From the IMG/VR virus record IMGVR_UViG_3300020147_000022, positions 1 to 27,691 of that record: DNA of 27,691 nucleotides; one strand, written 5' to 3'. This document shows, in pieces, positions 6,449 through 12,765 of this stretch; position 1 is the stretch's first letter, and each line of letters opens with the position of its first letter. Source of the DNA: a virus. Under the pieces are notes generated by a model that had not been told where the DNA came from, made no database searches, and saw nothing but the letters and a program-made list of their open reading frames with translations. The translations under genes and the position numbers were made by a program.

Positions 6449-6762
6449 GAATCTTACTAGAAGAAATCGTTGCCGCTATCACCATTCTCGCGTTTGTGTT
6501 CGCATTTGGGTGTATCTTGTTTGCCAAGCTGCACCAGTGGTCTTATTACTGGTATCATCACTTCCGCACGCGCGATACGCCGCCACAAGCCGAACAGTTT
6601 TGGCGCGGTCCCCGTGTCTGTGCGCGGGTGCGAAGCGTCGGTGAAACCCACGTATGCCTTTCGCAATACCAGAAAGGGCGCATGGATCAACGCGTCTACG
6701 TCGCGAACGAAGAATGGTACGGTTACGTGAGAAAGAACCGCATTCATCTGGTTAGGGGTTGA
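6445..6762 (+). CDS. Membrane-anchored small protein, paralogue B
   Basis: 105 residues, overlapping paralogue A by four bases (ATGA). The N-terminal span is at about residues 6-27 (EEIVAAITILAFVFAFGCILF). An aromatic and His-rich segment (WSYYWYHHF) is followed by the soluble domain shared with the preceding gene: QFWRG near residue 52 and a C-terminal W..YV.KN.I..V.G. Overall identity is low, so the duplication is old. The gene end overlaps the -35 box of the next promoter. Confidence 0.65.
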   Translation: MRILLEEIVAAITILAFVFAFGCILFAKLHQWSYYWYHHFRTRDTPPQAEQFWRGPRVCARVRSVGETHVCLSQYQKGRMDQRVYVANEEWYGYVRKNRIHLVRG

Positions 6763-6787
6763 CATAGCGCGGAATCCATTCTATCAT
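6759..6787 (+). promoter_or_regulatory. Strong sigma70-like promoter
   Basis: TTGACA, 17 bp, TATCAT: eleven of twelve consensus positions with ideal spacing. It sits in the only sizeable gap of this region and drives the membrane genes, RNA ligase 1 and the decarboxylase. No boundary terminator precedes it. Confidence 0.7.
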
Positions 6788-6817
6788 TCTCAAAAGAAGA
6801 TAGAGGGAGTTCCGCGC
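6767..6817. repeat. Nested inverted repeats spanning promoter to start codon
   Basis: The outer pair is GCGCGGAA and TTCCGCGC. Nested inside are TCTATC/GATAGA and TTCT/AGAA around a CAAA centre. The left outer arm lies in the promoter spacer, the right one directly before the ATG at 6819, and the SD GAGGGAG lies just inside the right arm. The arrangement matches the repeat at 2878-2933, with nearly equal centre-to-centre distance (43 versus 44 bases) but unrelated sequence. Confidence 0.6.
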
Positions 6818-6818
6818 C

Positions 6819-6995
6819 ATGACGCTTCGTTTGTTCATTGAACTGTATTTCATCGCTGGAATGTTCTTCGCGGGTAGCACTTGGACCCTCGCGCAACAGG
6901 AAGGGTGTGGAACGTGGGACACGCTAGTTCAGACGATTGCAACCATTTTCATCTATCCGTGGATGATCGTGAAATCAATTAAAGTGAGCCTATGA
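6819..6995 (+). CDS. Small membrane protein (58 aa)
   Basis: First gene behind the strong promoter, with GAGGGAG ten bases before the ATG. 58 residues, hydrophobic at both ends: residues 4-24 (RLFIELYFIAGMFFAGSTWTL) and 38-53 (VQTIATIFIYPWMIVK), with a polar centre containing one Cys and two Trp. The stop overlaps the next ATG. Function unknown. Confidence 0.55.
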   Translation: MTLRLFIELYFIAGMFFAGSTWTLAQQEGCGTWDTLVQTIATIFIYPWMIVKSIKVSL

Positions 6996-7174
6996 CACCC
7001 GGCTTATTCCTGTTCGTGTTCGCTATCGCTGAAATGATTGCGGTTGGCGAATTTATTCTACGCAAGTGCGGCAAAGAAATGGATTTCTCCGCACTGTCCG
7101 TACAAGAAATGATGATGATACGCGGGCGCTATGCGTTCGTGTTTTTGTGTATTACCGTCTCTGTTGTTATGTGA
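6992..7174 (+). CDS. Small membrane protein (60 aa)
   Basis: 60 residues with hydrophobic segments at about 3-22 (PGLFLFVFAIAEMIAVGEFI) and 46-60 (YAFVFLCITVSVVM), joined by a charged stretch rich in Met. It starts in an ATGA overlap with the preceding membrane gene, so the two are probably made together and may act as a pair. No family recognised. Confidence 0.55.
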   Translation: MTPGLFLFVFAIAEMIAVGEFILRKCGKEMDFSALSVQEMMMIRGRYAFVFLCITVSVVM

Positions 7175-7180
7175 GAACTT

Positions 7181-8419
7181 ATGAACAACTATCCAATTCT
7201 CGAAACAGTTGACCCGCTCTTAGATATTCTTCCAAACTATCCAACGTTCGCGAAGAAAGAGTTTCCAGCGGCGGGTTTTGGTGTTCTCTGTTACCTCTAT
7301 AATTCACCCGAAACGTTTCCCGGCGCCGACAAAGACGACAATTGGGCGCTACTACGCGAAATGCGCGGGATCAAGTACGATCTACACACCGGGCGTGTCG
7401 TCTCGCGCAACTTCCAAAAATTCTTCAATCACGGCGAAAAACCACACGAATGTCTCTTGACATTCCGTGAAAGCCCGAAACTGATTGCGCGCAAGCCGCT
7501 GAATGACCCGGCTTGGTGGGATGTAGAATTCCTTGACAAGCTAGACGGTTCTATGATTTCGTTTGTGTGGCACAAGTCCCTAGGGCACTTTGTGCCGGTC
7601 ACAAAGAAAGGCTTCAGCGAAGTCGCGAGTGATTGCGACCGTTGGCTTGCGACTGAGTGCGATGCAAGCAAGCGATACATTGCGGCGGTTAGTCACGAGT
7701 ACGAACAGTGTACCCTTCTGTTCGAATGGCTGAACCCCGCCAAGCCAATCGTGCTGCAACACACCGAACCAAACCTTGTTCTAACCGCCGCGCGACACAA
7801 CGTGACAGGCGAATATCTTCACTATGAACTGTTAGAACAGTTAGCACACTACTACAACATTCCGCTTGTCAAGAAGATTGCGCGCGTGAACGGCGCCGAC
7901 TTTAACCGTTTCATTACGATTGCGCGTGAACTACAAGACGCCGAAGGGTTTGTGTATAACGTCCTGAACCACACCGGGCGCGTTGTGCAAAAAGGTAAGC
8001 TGAAGGCAACCCGTTACAGCGAACTACACCGCGCCAACTCCGGTATGTTCACCGGGCACTTACTAGATGCTGTCAAGCTGATTCTTCAAGACGCGCTAGA
8101 CGATTTCCTGCCTCTGCTAACCGATTTCAACCGGGAACGCATGGAAGCGCTAGCCGATCAAGTCAACACAAATCTTTTAGCGTTCTCACAAAAAGTATTT
8201 GACTTCTGTGAAGAAACCCGGTCTTTGGATCAAAAGGCTTTTGCGCTGAAGGTTCAAGCGGAAGTCCCGACTGAACAGCGCAAATACTACTTTAACCTTC
8301 GAAAGTGTAACACTCTTTCTGACCTAGTTGACGGCATGAAATTATCGGTACTAAATCAACTGCACAAAGAGTCAGACGTACCAACCTTTCATTACGTCCT
8401 AGGGAATCAACAACAGTGA
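7181..8419 (+). CDS. RNA ligase, T4 Rnl1 family
   Basis: 412 residues, with the motif series of T4 RNA ligase 1. A RGIKYDL...RNFQKFFNHGE block lies at residues 62-86. Nucleotidyltransferase motif I is KLDGS with catalytic Lys120. LLFEWLN (179-185) fits motif III, EGFV (255-258) motif IV and QKGKLKATRY (270-279) motif V. The C-terminal 120 residues are helical, as in the Rnl1 C-domain, and the length is close to the 374 residues of T4 Rnl1. The enzyme joins 5'-phosphate and 3'-OH RNA ends using ATP. In T4 it repairs tRNA cut by the host anticodon nuclease PrrC together with polynucleotide kinase; no kinase gene is visible here. The end overlaps the decarboxylase gene as GTGA. Confidence 0.93.
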   Translation: MNNYPILETVDPLLDILPNYPTFAKKEFPAAGFGVLCYLYNSPETFPGADKDDNWALLREMRGIKYDLHTGRVVSRNFQKFFNHGEKPHECLLTFRESPKLIARKPLNDPAWWDVEFLDKLDGSMISFVWHKSLGHFVPVTKKGFSEVASDCDRWLATECDASKRYIAAVSHEYEQCTLLFEWLNPAKPIVLQHTEPNLVLTAARHNVTGEYLHYELLEQLAHYYNIPLVKKIARVNGADFNRFITIARELQDAEGFVYNVLNHTGRVVQKGKLKATRYSELHRANSGMFTGHLLDAVKLILQDALDDFLPLLTDFNRERMEALADQVNTNLLAFSQKVFDFCEETRSLDQKAFALKVQAEVPTEQRKYYFNLRKCNTLSDLVDGMKLSVLNQLHKESDVPTFHYVLGNQQQ

Positions 8420-9615
8420 ATGATTACACCGACCGTCTCAAATCACATGCCAAATCGTTAGCTTCGCAACAGACACCTTTTCTAGTTCTGGACCCAAGCA
8501 TTATTCGACAGAACTACATTGATTTCGTGGAACAGTTTAAGACGACTATGAGTCCTTATCATGTTCCCGAAATCTTCTATGCCGTCAAAGCAAATCCACA
8601 CCCGACCTTTCTCAGCGAACTAGTTGACCTAGGGTGTTCCTTTGACGTTGCCAGTGTTCAAGAAATCAAAGACGTGATTGCCGTTGATCGTTTCATCAAC
8701 AAGAAACGAATTTCTTATGGCAACACTGTCAAGAAGTCCGCTGACATTGGCTATGCCATAAAGAAGGGCGTGCGAACCTTTGCGGTTGACAGCCTTGAAG
8801 AACTAGAAAAGATTGCTCTTGAAGCAAAACGACACCTTGGCACCAAGAGTGCAGAAGTCGGTGTTTATGCGCGATTAGAGACAGACGGCAAAGGCGCCGA
8901 TTGGGCGCTTGGTCGGAAGTTTGGCACCAACGGTTCCGTCGCGCTGCAAATTCTCAGCGAAGCACACAAGAAAGGCTTGACTTCTCTTGGTTGCTCGTTC
9001 CATGTCGGTTCAAACCAAAAAGACCCGCTCGCGTGGGTGCGGGCGCTGGAAAGCGTTCAGTGGGTTTATTCTCACTGCAAAGACCTTAAAATCCCATTCA
9101 GTGTTATCAACATAGGTGGTGGCTTCCCGGCTTTTTCGGTTGACAACGGCAATTGGCTCAGTGTATACTCTTACACAATCTCAAAGGCGCTGATTGACCT
9201 TTTCGGGTATCACACGCCACTAAGGATTATGTTCGAACCCGGTCGCGCACTCGCCGCAAACGCTGGCGTGGTGGTCACGGAAGTTGTTCTAAACAGCGCT
9301 TCGCGTGTCTCAAACCAACGTTGGCTAACCCTTGACGCTGGTGTGTTTTCCGGGTTCGTGGAAACCGTAGAAGAAGCAATTAAGTATCCAATTGAAACAA
9401 GCATTGACAATCCAAGCAATGAACTGGTATCATACAAAGTCGCCGGTCCAAGCTGTGATTCAATGGATGCAATGTATCAGAAGCACCAGCCGCGTCTTCC
9501 GGTTAATCTGAAAGAAGGCGACAGGTTATATTTCCTGAACACAGGTTGTTACTTCAGCACTTATGCCACCGTTGCCTTTAACGGCTTCGCTCCACCAACT
9601 GTAATTGTAATCTAA
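8416..9615 (+). CDS. PLP-dependent ornithine/diaminopimelate-type decarboxylase
   Basis: 399 residues of the fold-type III (alanine racemase-like barrel) decarboxylase family. YAVKAN places the PLP lysine at Lys58. SFHVGS (His196) stacks on the cofactor, GGGFP (234-238) and EPGR (274-277) bind phosphate, and GPSCDSMD supplies the Cys347-Asp348 pair of the partner subunit. The region around Tyr379 completes the dimeric site. GPxCDS and the length favour ornithine decarboxylase (making putrescine) over diaminopimelate decarboxylase, but lysine or a related basic amino acid remains possible. It starts with GTG in a GTGA overlap with RNA ligase 1. Polyamines neutralise packaged DNA and affect RNA and translation; a role in DNA packaging or in feeding RNA repair is inference. 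Confidence 0.9.
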   Translation: MNDYTDRLKSHAKSLASQQTPFLVLDPSIIRQNYIDFVEQFKTTMSPYHVPEIFYAVKANPHPTFLSELVDLGCSFDVASVQEIKDVIAVDRFINKKRISYGNTVKKSADIGYAIKKGVRTFAVDSLEELEKIALEAKRHLGTKSAEVGVYARLETDGKGADWALGRKFGTNGSVALQILSEAHKKGLTSLGCSFHVGSNQKDPLAWVRALESVQWVYSHCKDLKIPFSVINIGGGFPAFSVDNGNWLSVYSYTISKALIDLFGYHTPLRIMFEPGRALAANAGVVVTEVVLNSASRVSNQRWLTLDAGVFSGFVETVEEAIKYPIETSIDNPSNELVSYKVAGPSCDSMDAMYQKHQPRLPVNLKEGDRLYFLNTGCYFSTYATVAFNGFAPPTVIVI

Positions 9616-9623
9616 AAAAGAAA

Positions 9624-9704
9624 TCGGCTGTGGTGTCGAAGGGCACGACGACAGGTACAGGGCTAATGCCGCCCGGTGAACGGTTCGATTCCGAACACAG
9701 CCGA
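9624..9704 (+). tRNA. tRNA-like element, non-canonical
   Basis: This element lies in a 117-base gap between two coding genes. TCGGCTGTG and CACAGCCGA form a perfect 9 bp closing stem. Using its inner 7 bp (GGCTGTG/CACAGCC) the body is 77 nt, near tRNA size. GGTTCGATTCC matches the tRNA T-arm/B-box consensus at the expected place, and GTCG-7 nt-CGAC gives a D-arm-like hairpin. GGGC-7 nt-GCCC could be an anticodon arm, but its loop (TAATGCC) lacks the usual U33, and the T stem pairs in only three of five positions. The amino acid cannot be assigned. It may be a degenerate tRNA, a strongly atypical one, or a tRNA mimic. Confidence 0.4.
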
Positions 9705-9707
9705 CCC

Positions 9708-9769
9708 CATCCAACACTATCCAAAAGACATCATGACACATCCAAAAGCAACCATCCAAAACACTATCC
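9708..9769. repeat. Imperfect direct repeat downstream of the tRNA-like element
   Basis: CATCCAACACTATCC at the start and CATCCAAAACACTATCC at the end differ only by two inserted A. A third partial copy (ACATCCAAAAGC) lies between them. The repeat covers the start of the Sm-like gene. It may be a scar of insertion next to a tRNA gene or slippage. Confidence 0.4.
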
Positions 9770-10134
9770 GTATTATGAAGCTGGTATCCGGTGAAGAAAT
9801 CATCACCGAAGTCATGGAAGGCGAACAACAGTTTGCGCTTGAGTACACGCTAATCAATCCGTGTATGATCCTTACGCAACAGACCGGCGTTGCACTTATT
9901 CCTTTCATGCCGTATCTGAATCCCGCTGAAGGCGCCTCGCGCACATTCCCGATTCAGAAGATGCACGTCATGTACCAGACTGTTGCTGACGAACGCTTTG
10001 CGAAAAGCTATTATGACAACTACGGTTCCGGTCGCGTCAAGGCAAGTCCAATTCTGACGCCGAAGAAGGCTGGTCTTCAGCTAGTCACGTCCGGTAATGG
10101 TATTAGCCACACTCACCCCGGCGAAATCGGCTAA
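9733..10134 (+). CDS. Sm-like domain phage protein
   Basis: 133 residues. The N-terminal part IRIMKLVSGEEIITEVMEG follows the phage Sm-like pattern (I.L.SGEEII..V) and leads into the five-strand core with INPCMIL and a C-terminal segment IQKMHVMYQTVADERFAKSYY. Such proteins are common in T4-like and marine phages; RNA binding is presumed from the LSm fold, not proven. The ATG after the tRNA-like element was chosen; an earlier in-frame ATG at 9676 lies inside that element and gives a low-complexity extension. The TAA overlaps the next ATG. Confidence 0.7.
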   Translation: MTHPKATIQNTIRIMKLVSGEEIITEVMEGEQQFALEYTLINPCMILTQQTGVALIPFMPYLNPAEGASRTFPIQKMHVMYQTVADERFAKSYYDNYGSGRVKASPILTPKKAGLQLVTSGNGISHTHPGEIG

Positions 10135-10394
10135 TGAGTGACGCTGTAAACGAAATCACAAATCTCACTATCACACAAGCGATTGATTACGCGCTGAAAG
10201 GCGCGTGCGCGCACCGTCCCGCGTGGGGACTGTCAACCTATATCATCGCTGTCTATCCCGGTCAATACACCGTTCAGTTTGTTGACAACGATAAGCTTCT
10301 TCCGCTACTGTTGCGTTTCTATCCTGACGGCACCGCTGGTCAGTATCTCATGTCAAAAGAAGACGCAGAAGCGAACGATTGGGTAGTTGTATGA
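10134..10394 (+). CDS. DUF2829/Tad2-like small protein, copy 1
   Basis: 86 residues beginning in a TAATG overlap. The pattern LTITQAIDYALKGACAHRPAW, then a beta-rich centre, then YLMSKEDAEANDWVVV follows the DUF2829 (Tad2) layout: F.EAL..L..G..V.R..W at the start and S..D..A.DW.V at the end. Known Tad2 proteins are phage Thoeris anti-defence factors that sequester the cyclic ADP-ribose-type signal. The adjacent gene shares the same plan. The family match is by eye and moderately distant, so ligand binding is inference. Confidence 0.6.
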   Translation: MSDAVNEITNLTITQAIDYALKGACAHRPAWGLSTYIIAVYPGQYTVQFVDNDKLLPLLLRFYPDGTAGQYLMSKEDAEANDWVVV

Positions 10395-10594
10395 CATTCA
10401 AGGAAGCCATAGAACAAGTAATGAGCGGCTATCGTGTTGCTTGGCGCGATGGTTGGGAAACCCCGAACGTGGTTTCGCTTGGTATTGAGGTGGATGAATG
10501 GTGTGACATTTGGTATTTCCTATCAGGTATTGACGGCGTAGGATATCTGTCTACCGTGGAAGACCGCAACGCAACCGATTGGAGAACGGCATAA
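10391..10594 (+). CDS. DUF2829/Tad2-like small protein, copy 2
   Basis: 67 residues in an ATGA overlap with copy 1. MTFKEAIEQVMSGYRVAWRDGW is an excellent match to the start of DUF2829/Tad2 proteins, and the end YLSTVEDRNATDWRTA matches their C-terminal S..D..A.DW. It is slightly shorter than typical members (about 70-90 residues) and has an extra Trp/Cys-rich centre (EWCDIWYF). If it is a true Tad2 homologue it would bind NAD-derived immune signals as a homo- or hetero-oligomer with copy 1; this is inference. Confidence 0.65.
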   Translation: MTFKEAIEQVMSGYRVAWRDGWETPNVVSLGIEVDEWCDIWYFLSGIDGVGYLSTVEDRNATDWRTA

Positions 10595-10595
10595 C

Positions 10596-11735
10596 ATGCT
10601 TCTTGACATTCTCTACAAGCGCACGAACACCGGAGCGGTGCAGACGTGGCGCCAAGAAATCAACGATGCTGGTGACAGCTATCGTACGATCAGCGGACAG
10701 CTTGACGGCAAGCTAGTTACGTCAGAGTGGACGGTGTGCAAGCCCAAGAACGTTGGGCGCGCGAACGAAACCACCGCACAACAACAGTGTGCGTCCGAAG
10801 TGGAATCGAACTACACCAAGAAGCTGAACCAAGGCGGCTATTCGCGCACCGTTGACGTTATCGACAACAGCGATAACGGATATTTTAAGCCAATGCTCGC
10901 GAAGTCGTTTGACGACTATCGTGACTCCGTTAACTTCTTTAACGGTACGTGGTACAGCCAAGGCAAGCTAGACGGTATCCGCGCCGTGGTGAAGAAAGAC
11001 GGCATGTGGACCCGCCAAGGCAAGCCAATTCCCACTTGCCCGCACATCATTGAAGCGCTGCAACCGCTGTTCGCACAGTTTGGTGAAGACGCCGTGTTTG
11101 ACGGCGAAATCTACACCGACCGCCTAGCTGACAATTTCAATGAACTTGTCTCTATCGCGAAGAAAGCGAAGCCAACGGCGGCGGACCTACAGAAGTCGCG
11201 CGAAACGCTACAGTATCACATGTACGACTTTCCGGCGTTTCCCGACAACACCTTTGAAGAACGCTATCGCATTCTCAAGAATGCTGTTGACAAGCTGGAC
11301 ACGGACGTTCTTGTCTGTGTGGAAACGACGCTTGTTTCGTCGCAAGAGCATATGGATAGCCTCTATGCCGCGTACATGGAAGCTGGTCTAGAAGGTCAGA
11401 TGCTCCGCAACGGCAAGTCGAAGTACCAGAACAAGCGCACGAAAGACCTTCTGAAGCGGAAGGAATTTCTGGACAGCGAATTCAAAGTGCTTGACATTCT
11501 TGAAGGCGAAGGGAACCGTTCTGGTATGGCTGGCGCGGTGGTCTGTCTTCTCCCCGATGGTAAGACCACGTTCAAGGCTACGCCGAAGGGCACGAACGCG
11601 CACCGAATTGATATGCTGAAGCGGAAAGCTGCGCTGATTGGCAAAGACGCCACCGTGCGTTACTTCACGCCGACGCCAGCCGGTATCCCGCGCTTCCCGG
11701 TGCTGGTGGCGATCCACGAAACCGACAGGTGGTAA
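10596..11735 (+). CDS. ATP-dependent DNA ligase
   Basis: 379 residues. The N-terminal 85 residues form a WGR-like domain (RTISGQLDGK, SEWT, KNVGRANETT) seen in some phage and viral ligases, which probably helps DNA binding. The nucleotidyltransferase domain follows: motif I KLDGIRA with catalytic Lys124, motif III VFDGEI (Asp169-Glu171), motif IV EGQM (266-269) and motif V LLKRKEF (285-291). The end is an OB fold with KVLDILEGEG. The enzyme seals nicks in duplex DNA, including Okazaki fragments, using ATP. It has a different domain plan from T4 gp30. Start: ATG one base after the Tad2-like stop. Confidence 0.92.
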   Translation: MLLDILYKRTNTGAVQTWRQEINDAGDSYRTISGQLDGKLVTSEWTVCKPKNVGRANETTAQQQCASEVESNYTKKLNQGGYSRTVDVIDNSDNGYFKPMLAKSFDDYRDSVNFFNGTWYSQGKLDGIRAVVKKDGMWTRQGKPIPTCPHIIEALQPLFAQFGEDAVFDGEIYTDRLADNFNELVSIAKKAKPTAADLQKSRETLQYHMYDFPAFPDNTFEERYRILKNAVDKLDTDVLVCVETTLVSSQEHMDSLYAAYMEAGLEGQMLRNGKSKYQNKRTKDLLKRKEFLDSEFKVLDILEGEGNRSGMAGAVVCLLPDGKTTFKATPKGTNAHRIDMLKRKAALIGKDATVRYFTPTPAGIPRFPVLVAIHETDRW

Positions 11736-11739
11736 CACA

Positions 11740-12141
11740 GTGCAGACCTTTTGCGACTATTTCAAGCAACAACGAACACGTAAAGAAGTCTTAAACGTCG
11801 CTATCGCGCGGGAGGTACACGAATCCCTCCGCGCGTGGTGCGAGTCCAACGGCAAGTTCTATTTTCCGCCGTGGGACGACTTGGACGAAGTTCAACAGAA
11901 CCTTTCGATTGAGGTTGTCAACACTTGCCTTTCGCGTCCCGACAAAATGACGCCAGAAGCCATGCATGATCTTTGGATGGAAGTCAAGCGGAAAGACGGA
12001 TGGACGTACGGTCCTGAGTTTGATGATGCCGCAAAGACACATCCAAGCATGGTGCCGTTTGACGATCTGCCTGAATACGAGAAGGTCAAGGATCAATTTG
12101 TTATTGACGTAACGGAACAGTACAGGGAACGACTTGCGTGA
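11740..12141 (+). CDS. RyR-domain protein, GTG start
   Basis: 133 residues starting with GTG and preceded by AGGTGG. The C-terminal half has the RyR (ryanodine-receptor repeat) signature: GWTYGPEFDDAAKTHPSMVP, then LPEYEKVKDQF. Single RyR-domain proteins are frequent in phages and prophages, and in other prokaryotic genes the domain occurs next to nucleotide- or NAD-linked conflict systems. The N-terminal half is a charged helical region with LRAWCESNGKFYFPPWDDL. The ligand is unknown. It lies between DNA ligase and the putative ART, overlapping the latter by four bases. Confidence 0.75.
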   Translation: MQTFCDYFKQQRTRKEVLNVAIAREVHESLRAWCESNGKFYFPPWDDLDEVQQNLSIEVVNTCLSRPDKMTPEAMHDLWMEVKRKDGWTYGPEFDDAAKTHPSMVPFDDLPEYEKVKDQFVIDVTEQYRERLA

Positions 12142-12635
12142 AAATCGACCCTGTACTGTTAGCCAAAGCAACTAAAGCGATTGAGAACTACGTTTTCAAG
12201 AACGACAAGAAATACGCTCTTGAAATCAAAAAGAATGTCAAGGGAATTCCAGACAATTTCCGAAAAGGCGGGACTTTCTTTCGCGGCATGGTTCTAGACG
12301 CTGGGACGGTGGTTTCCATTCAGAACGGCAAGCCGCTTGAACTGTCCGCGCCTAGTTCATGGACGGACAACCAAAAACTAGCTGAACGGTTTGTTACCGA
12401 CGCAAAGAAGAGAACAGCAACTAAAGACGGCGTTGGTGTTGTCTTCAAGAAGCGCATTCCAGACCCCAAAGTGATTGTCAACGTGTATAGTTTCGTGTTG
12501 TTTTTCGACAACATGGGTATGCTTGGCGACTTTGATGAACTGACGAAACAAGACGCGTTAGATGAATTTGAAATTCTCTGTGACAAGGGAATCAAACTCA
12601 CGGACACGGATATTCTGAAGGTAATTCAGAAATAA
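12138..12635 (+). CDS. Putative ADP-ribosyltransferase, GTG start
   Basis: 165 residues with an R-S-E arrangement typical of arginine-type mono-ADP-ribosyltransferases: TFFRGM (Arg49), PSSWTDNQKLAERF (Ser74-Trp-Thr76 with the following helix) and DEFEILCDKG, where Glu143-x-Glu145 fits the catalytic ExE. GVVFKKRI and VIVNVYSF fit the strands between. T4 encodes the ARTs Alt, ModA and ModB, which modify host RNA polymerase, ribosomal proteins and other targets. This protein is shorter than Alt and close to ModA/ModB in size. It starts in a GTGA overlap with the RyR gene and ends the operon. The motif match is by eye; target unknown. Confidence 0.6.
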   Translation: MKIDPVLLAKATKAIENYVFKNDKKYALEIKKNVKGIPDNFRKGGTFFRGMVLDAGTVVSIQNGKPLELSAPSSWTDNQKLAERFVTDAKKRTATKDGVGVVFKKRIPDPKVIVNVYSFVLFFDNMGMLGDFDELTKQDALDEFEILCDKGIKLTDTDILKVIQK

Positions 12636-12638
12636 CCC

Positions 12639-12667
12639 TTGACATTTTCGCAACAGTGTGTCAGTCT
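12639..12667 (+). promoter_or_regulatory. Possible promoter upstream of DNA polymerase
   Basis: TTGACA four bases after the ART stop is a perfect -35, but the hexamer at 17 bp spacing (CAGTCT) is poor, and TTGACA is frequent here as a Leu-Asp codon pair. It is still the best candidate in this 130-base gap; a TATACG lies farther downstream at about 12680. Confidence 0.3.
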
Positions 12668-12688
12668 AAACAAACTGTGTATACGAAC

Positions 12689-12731
12689 AGAGAACACAAA
12701 GTACGGCATCGCTTTGTGTTCTCTTTTCCTT
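12689..12731 (+). terminator. Strong intrinsic terminator or attenuator before polymerase
   Basis: AGAGAACACAAAG, 10-base loop, CTTTGTGTTCTCT: a perfect 13 bp stem, followed by TTTCCTTTT. It ends the ligase-RyR-ART operon. If the TTGACA at 12639 is a real promoter, the same element would be a leader attenuator for polymerase. No other promoter is obvious between it and the polymerase ATG. Confidence 0.75.
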
Positions 12732-12765
12732 TTAAGCTTGCCAAAGAAACCCTCTTGAAAGTTGT

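Noticed and set aside
9676-9732. Upstream ATG extending the Sm-like gene by 19 codons
   Set aside because: It starts inside the tRNA-like element and reads a polar, repeat-derived stretch. The ATG at 9733 is adjacent to the conserved domain.
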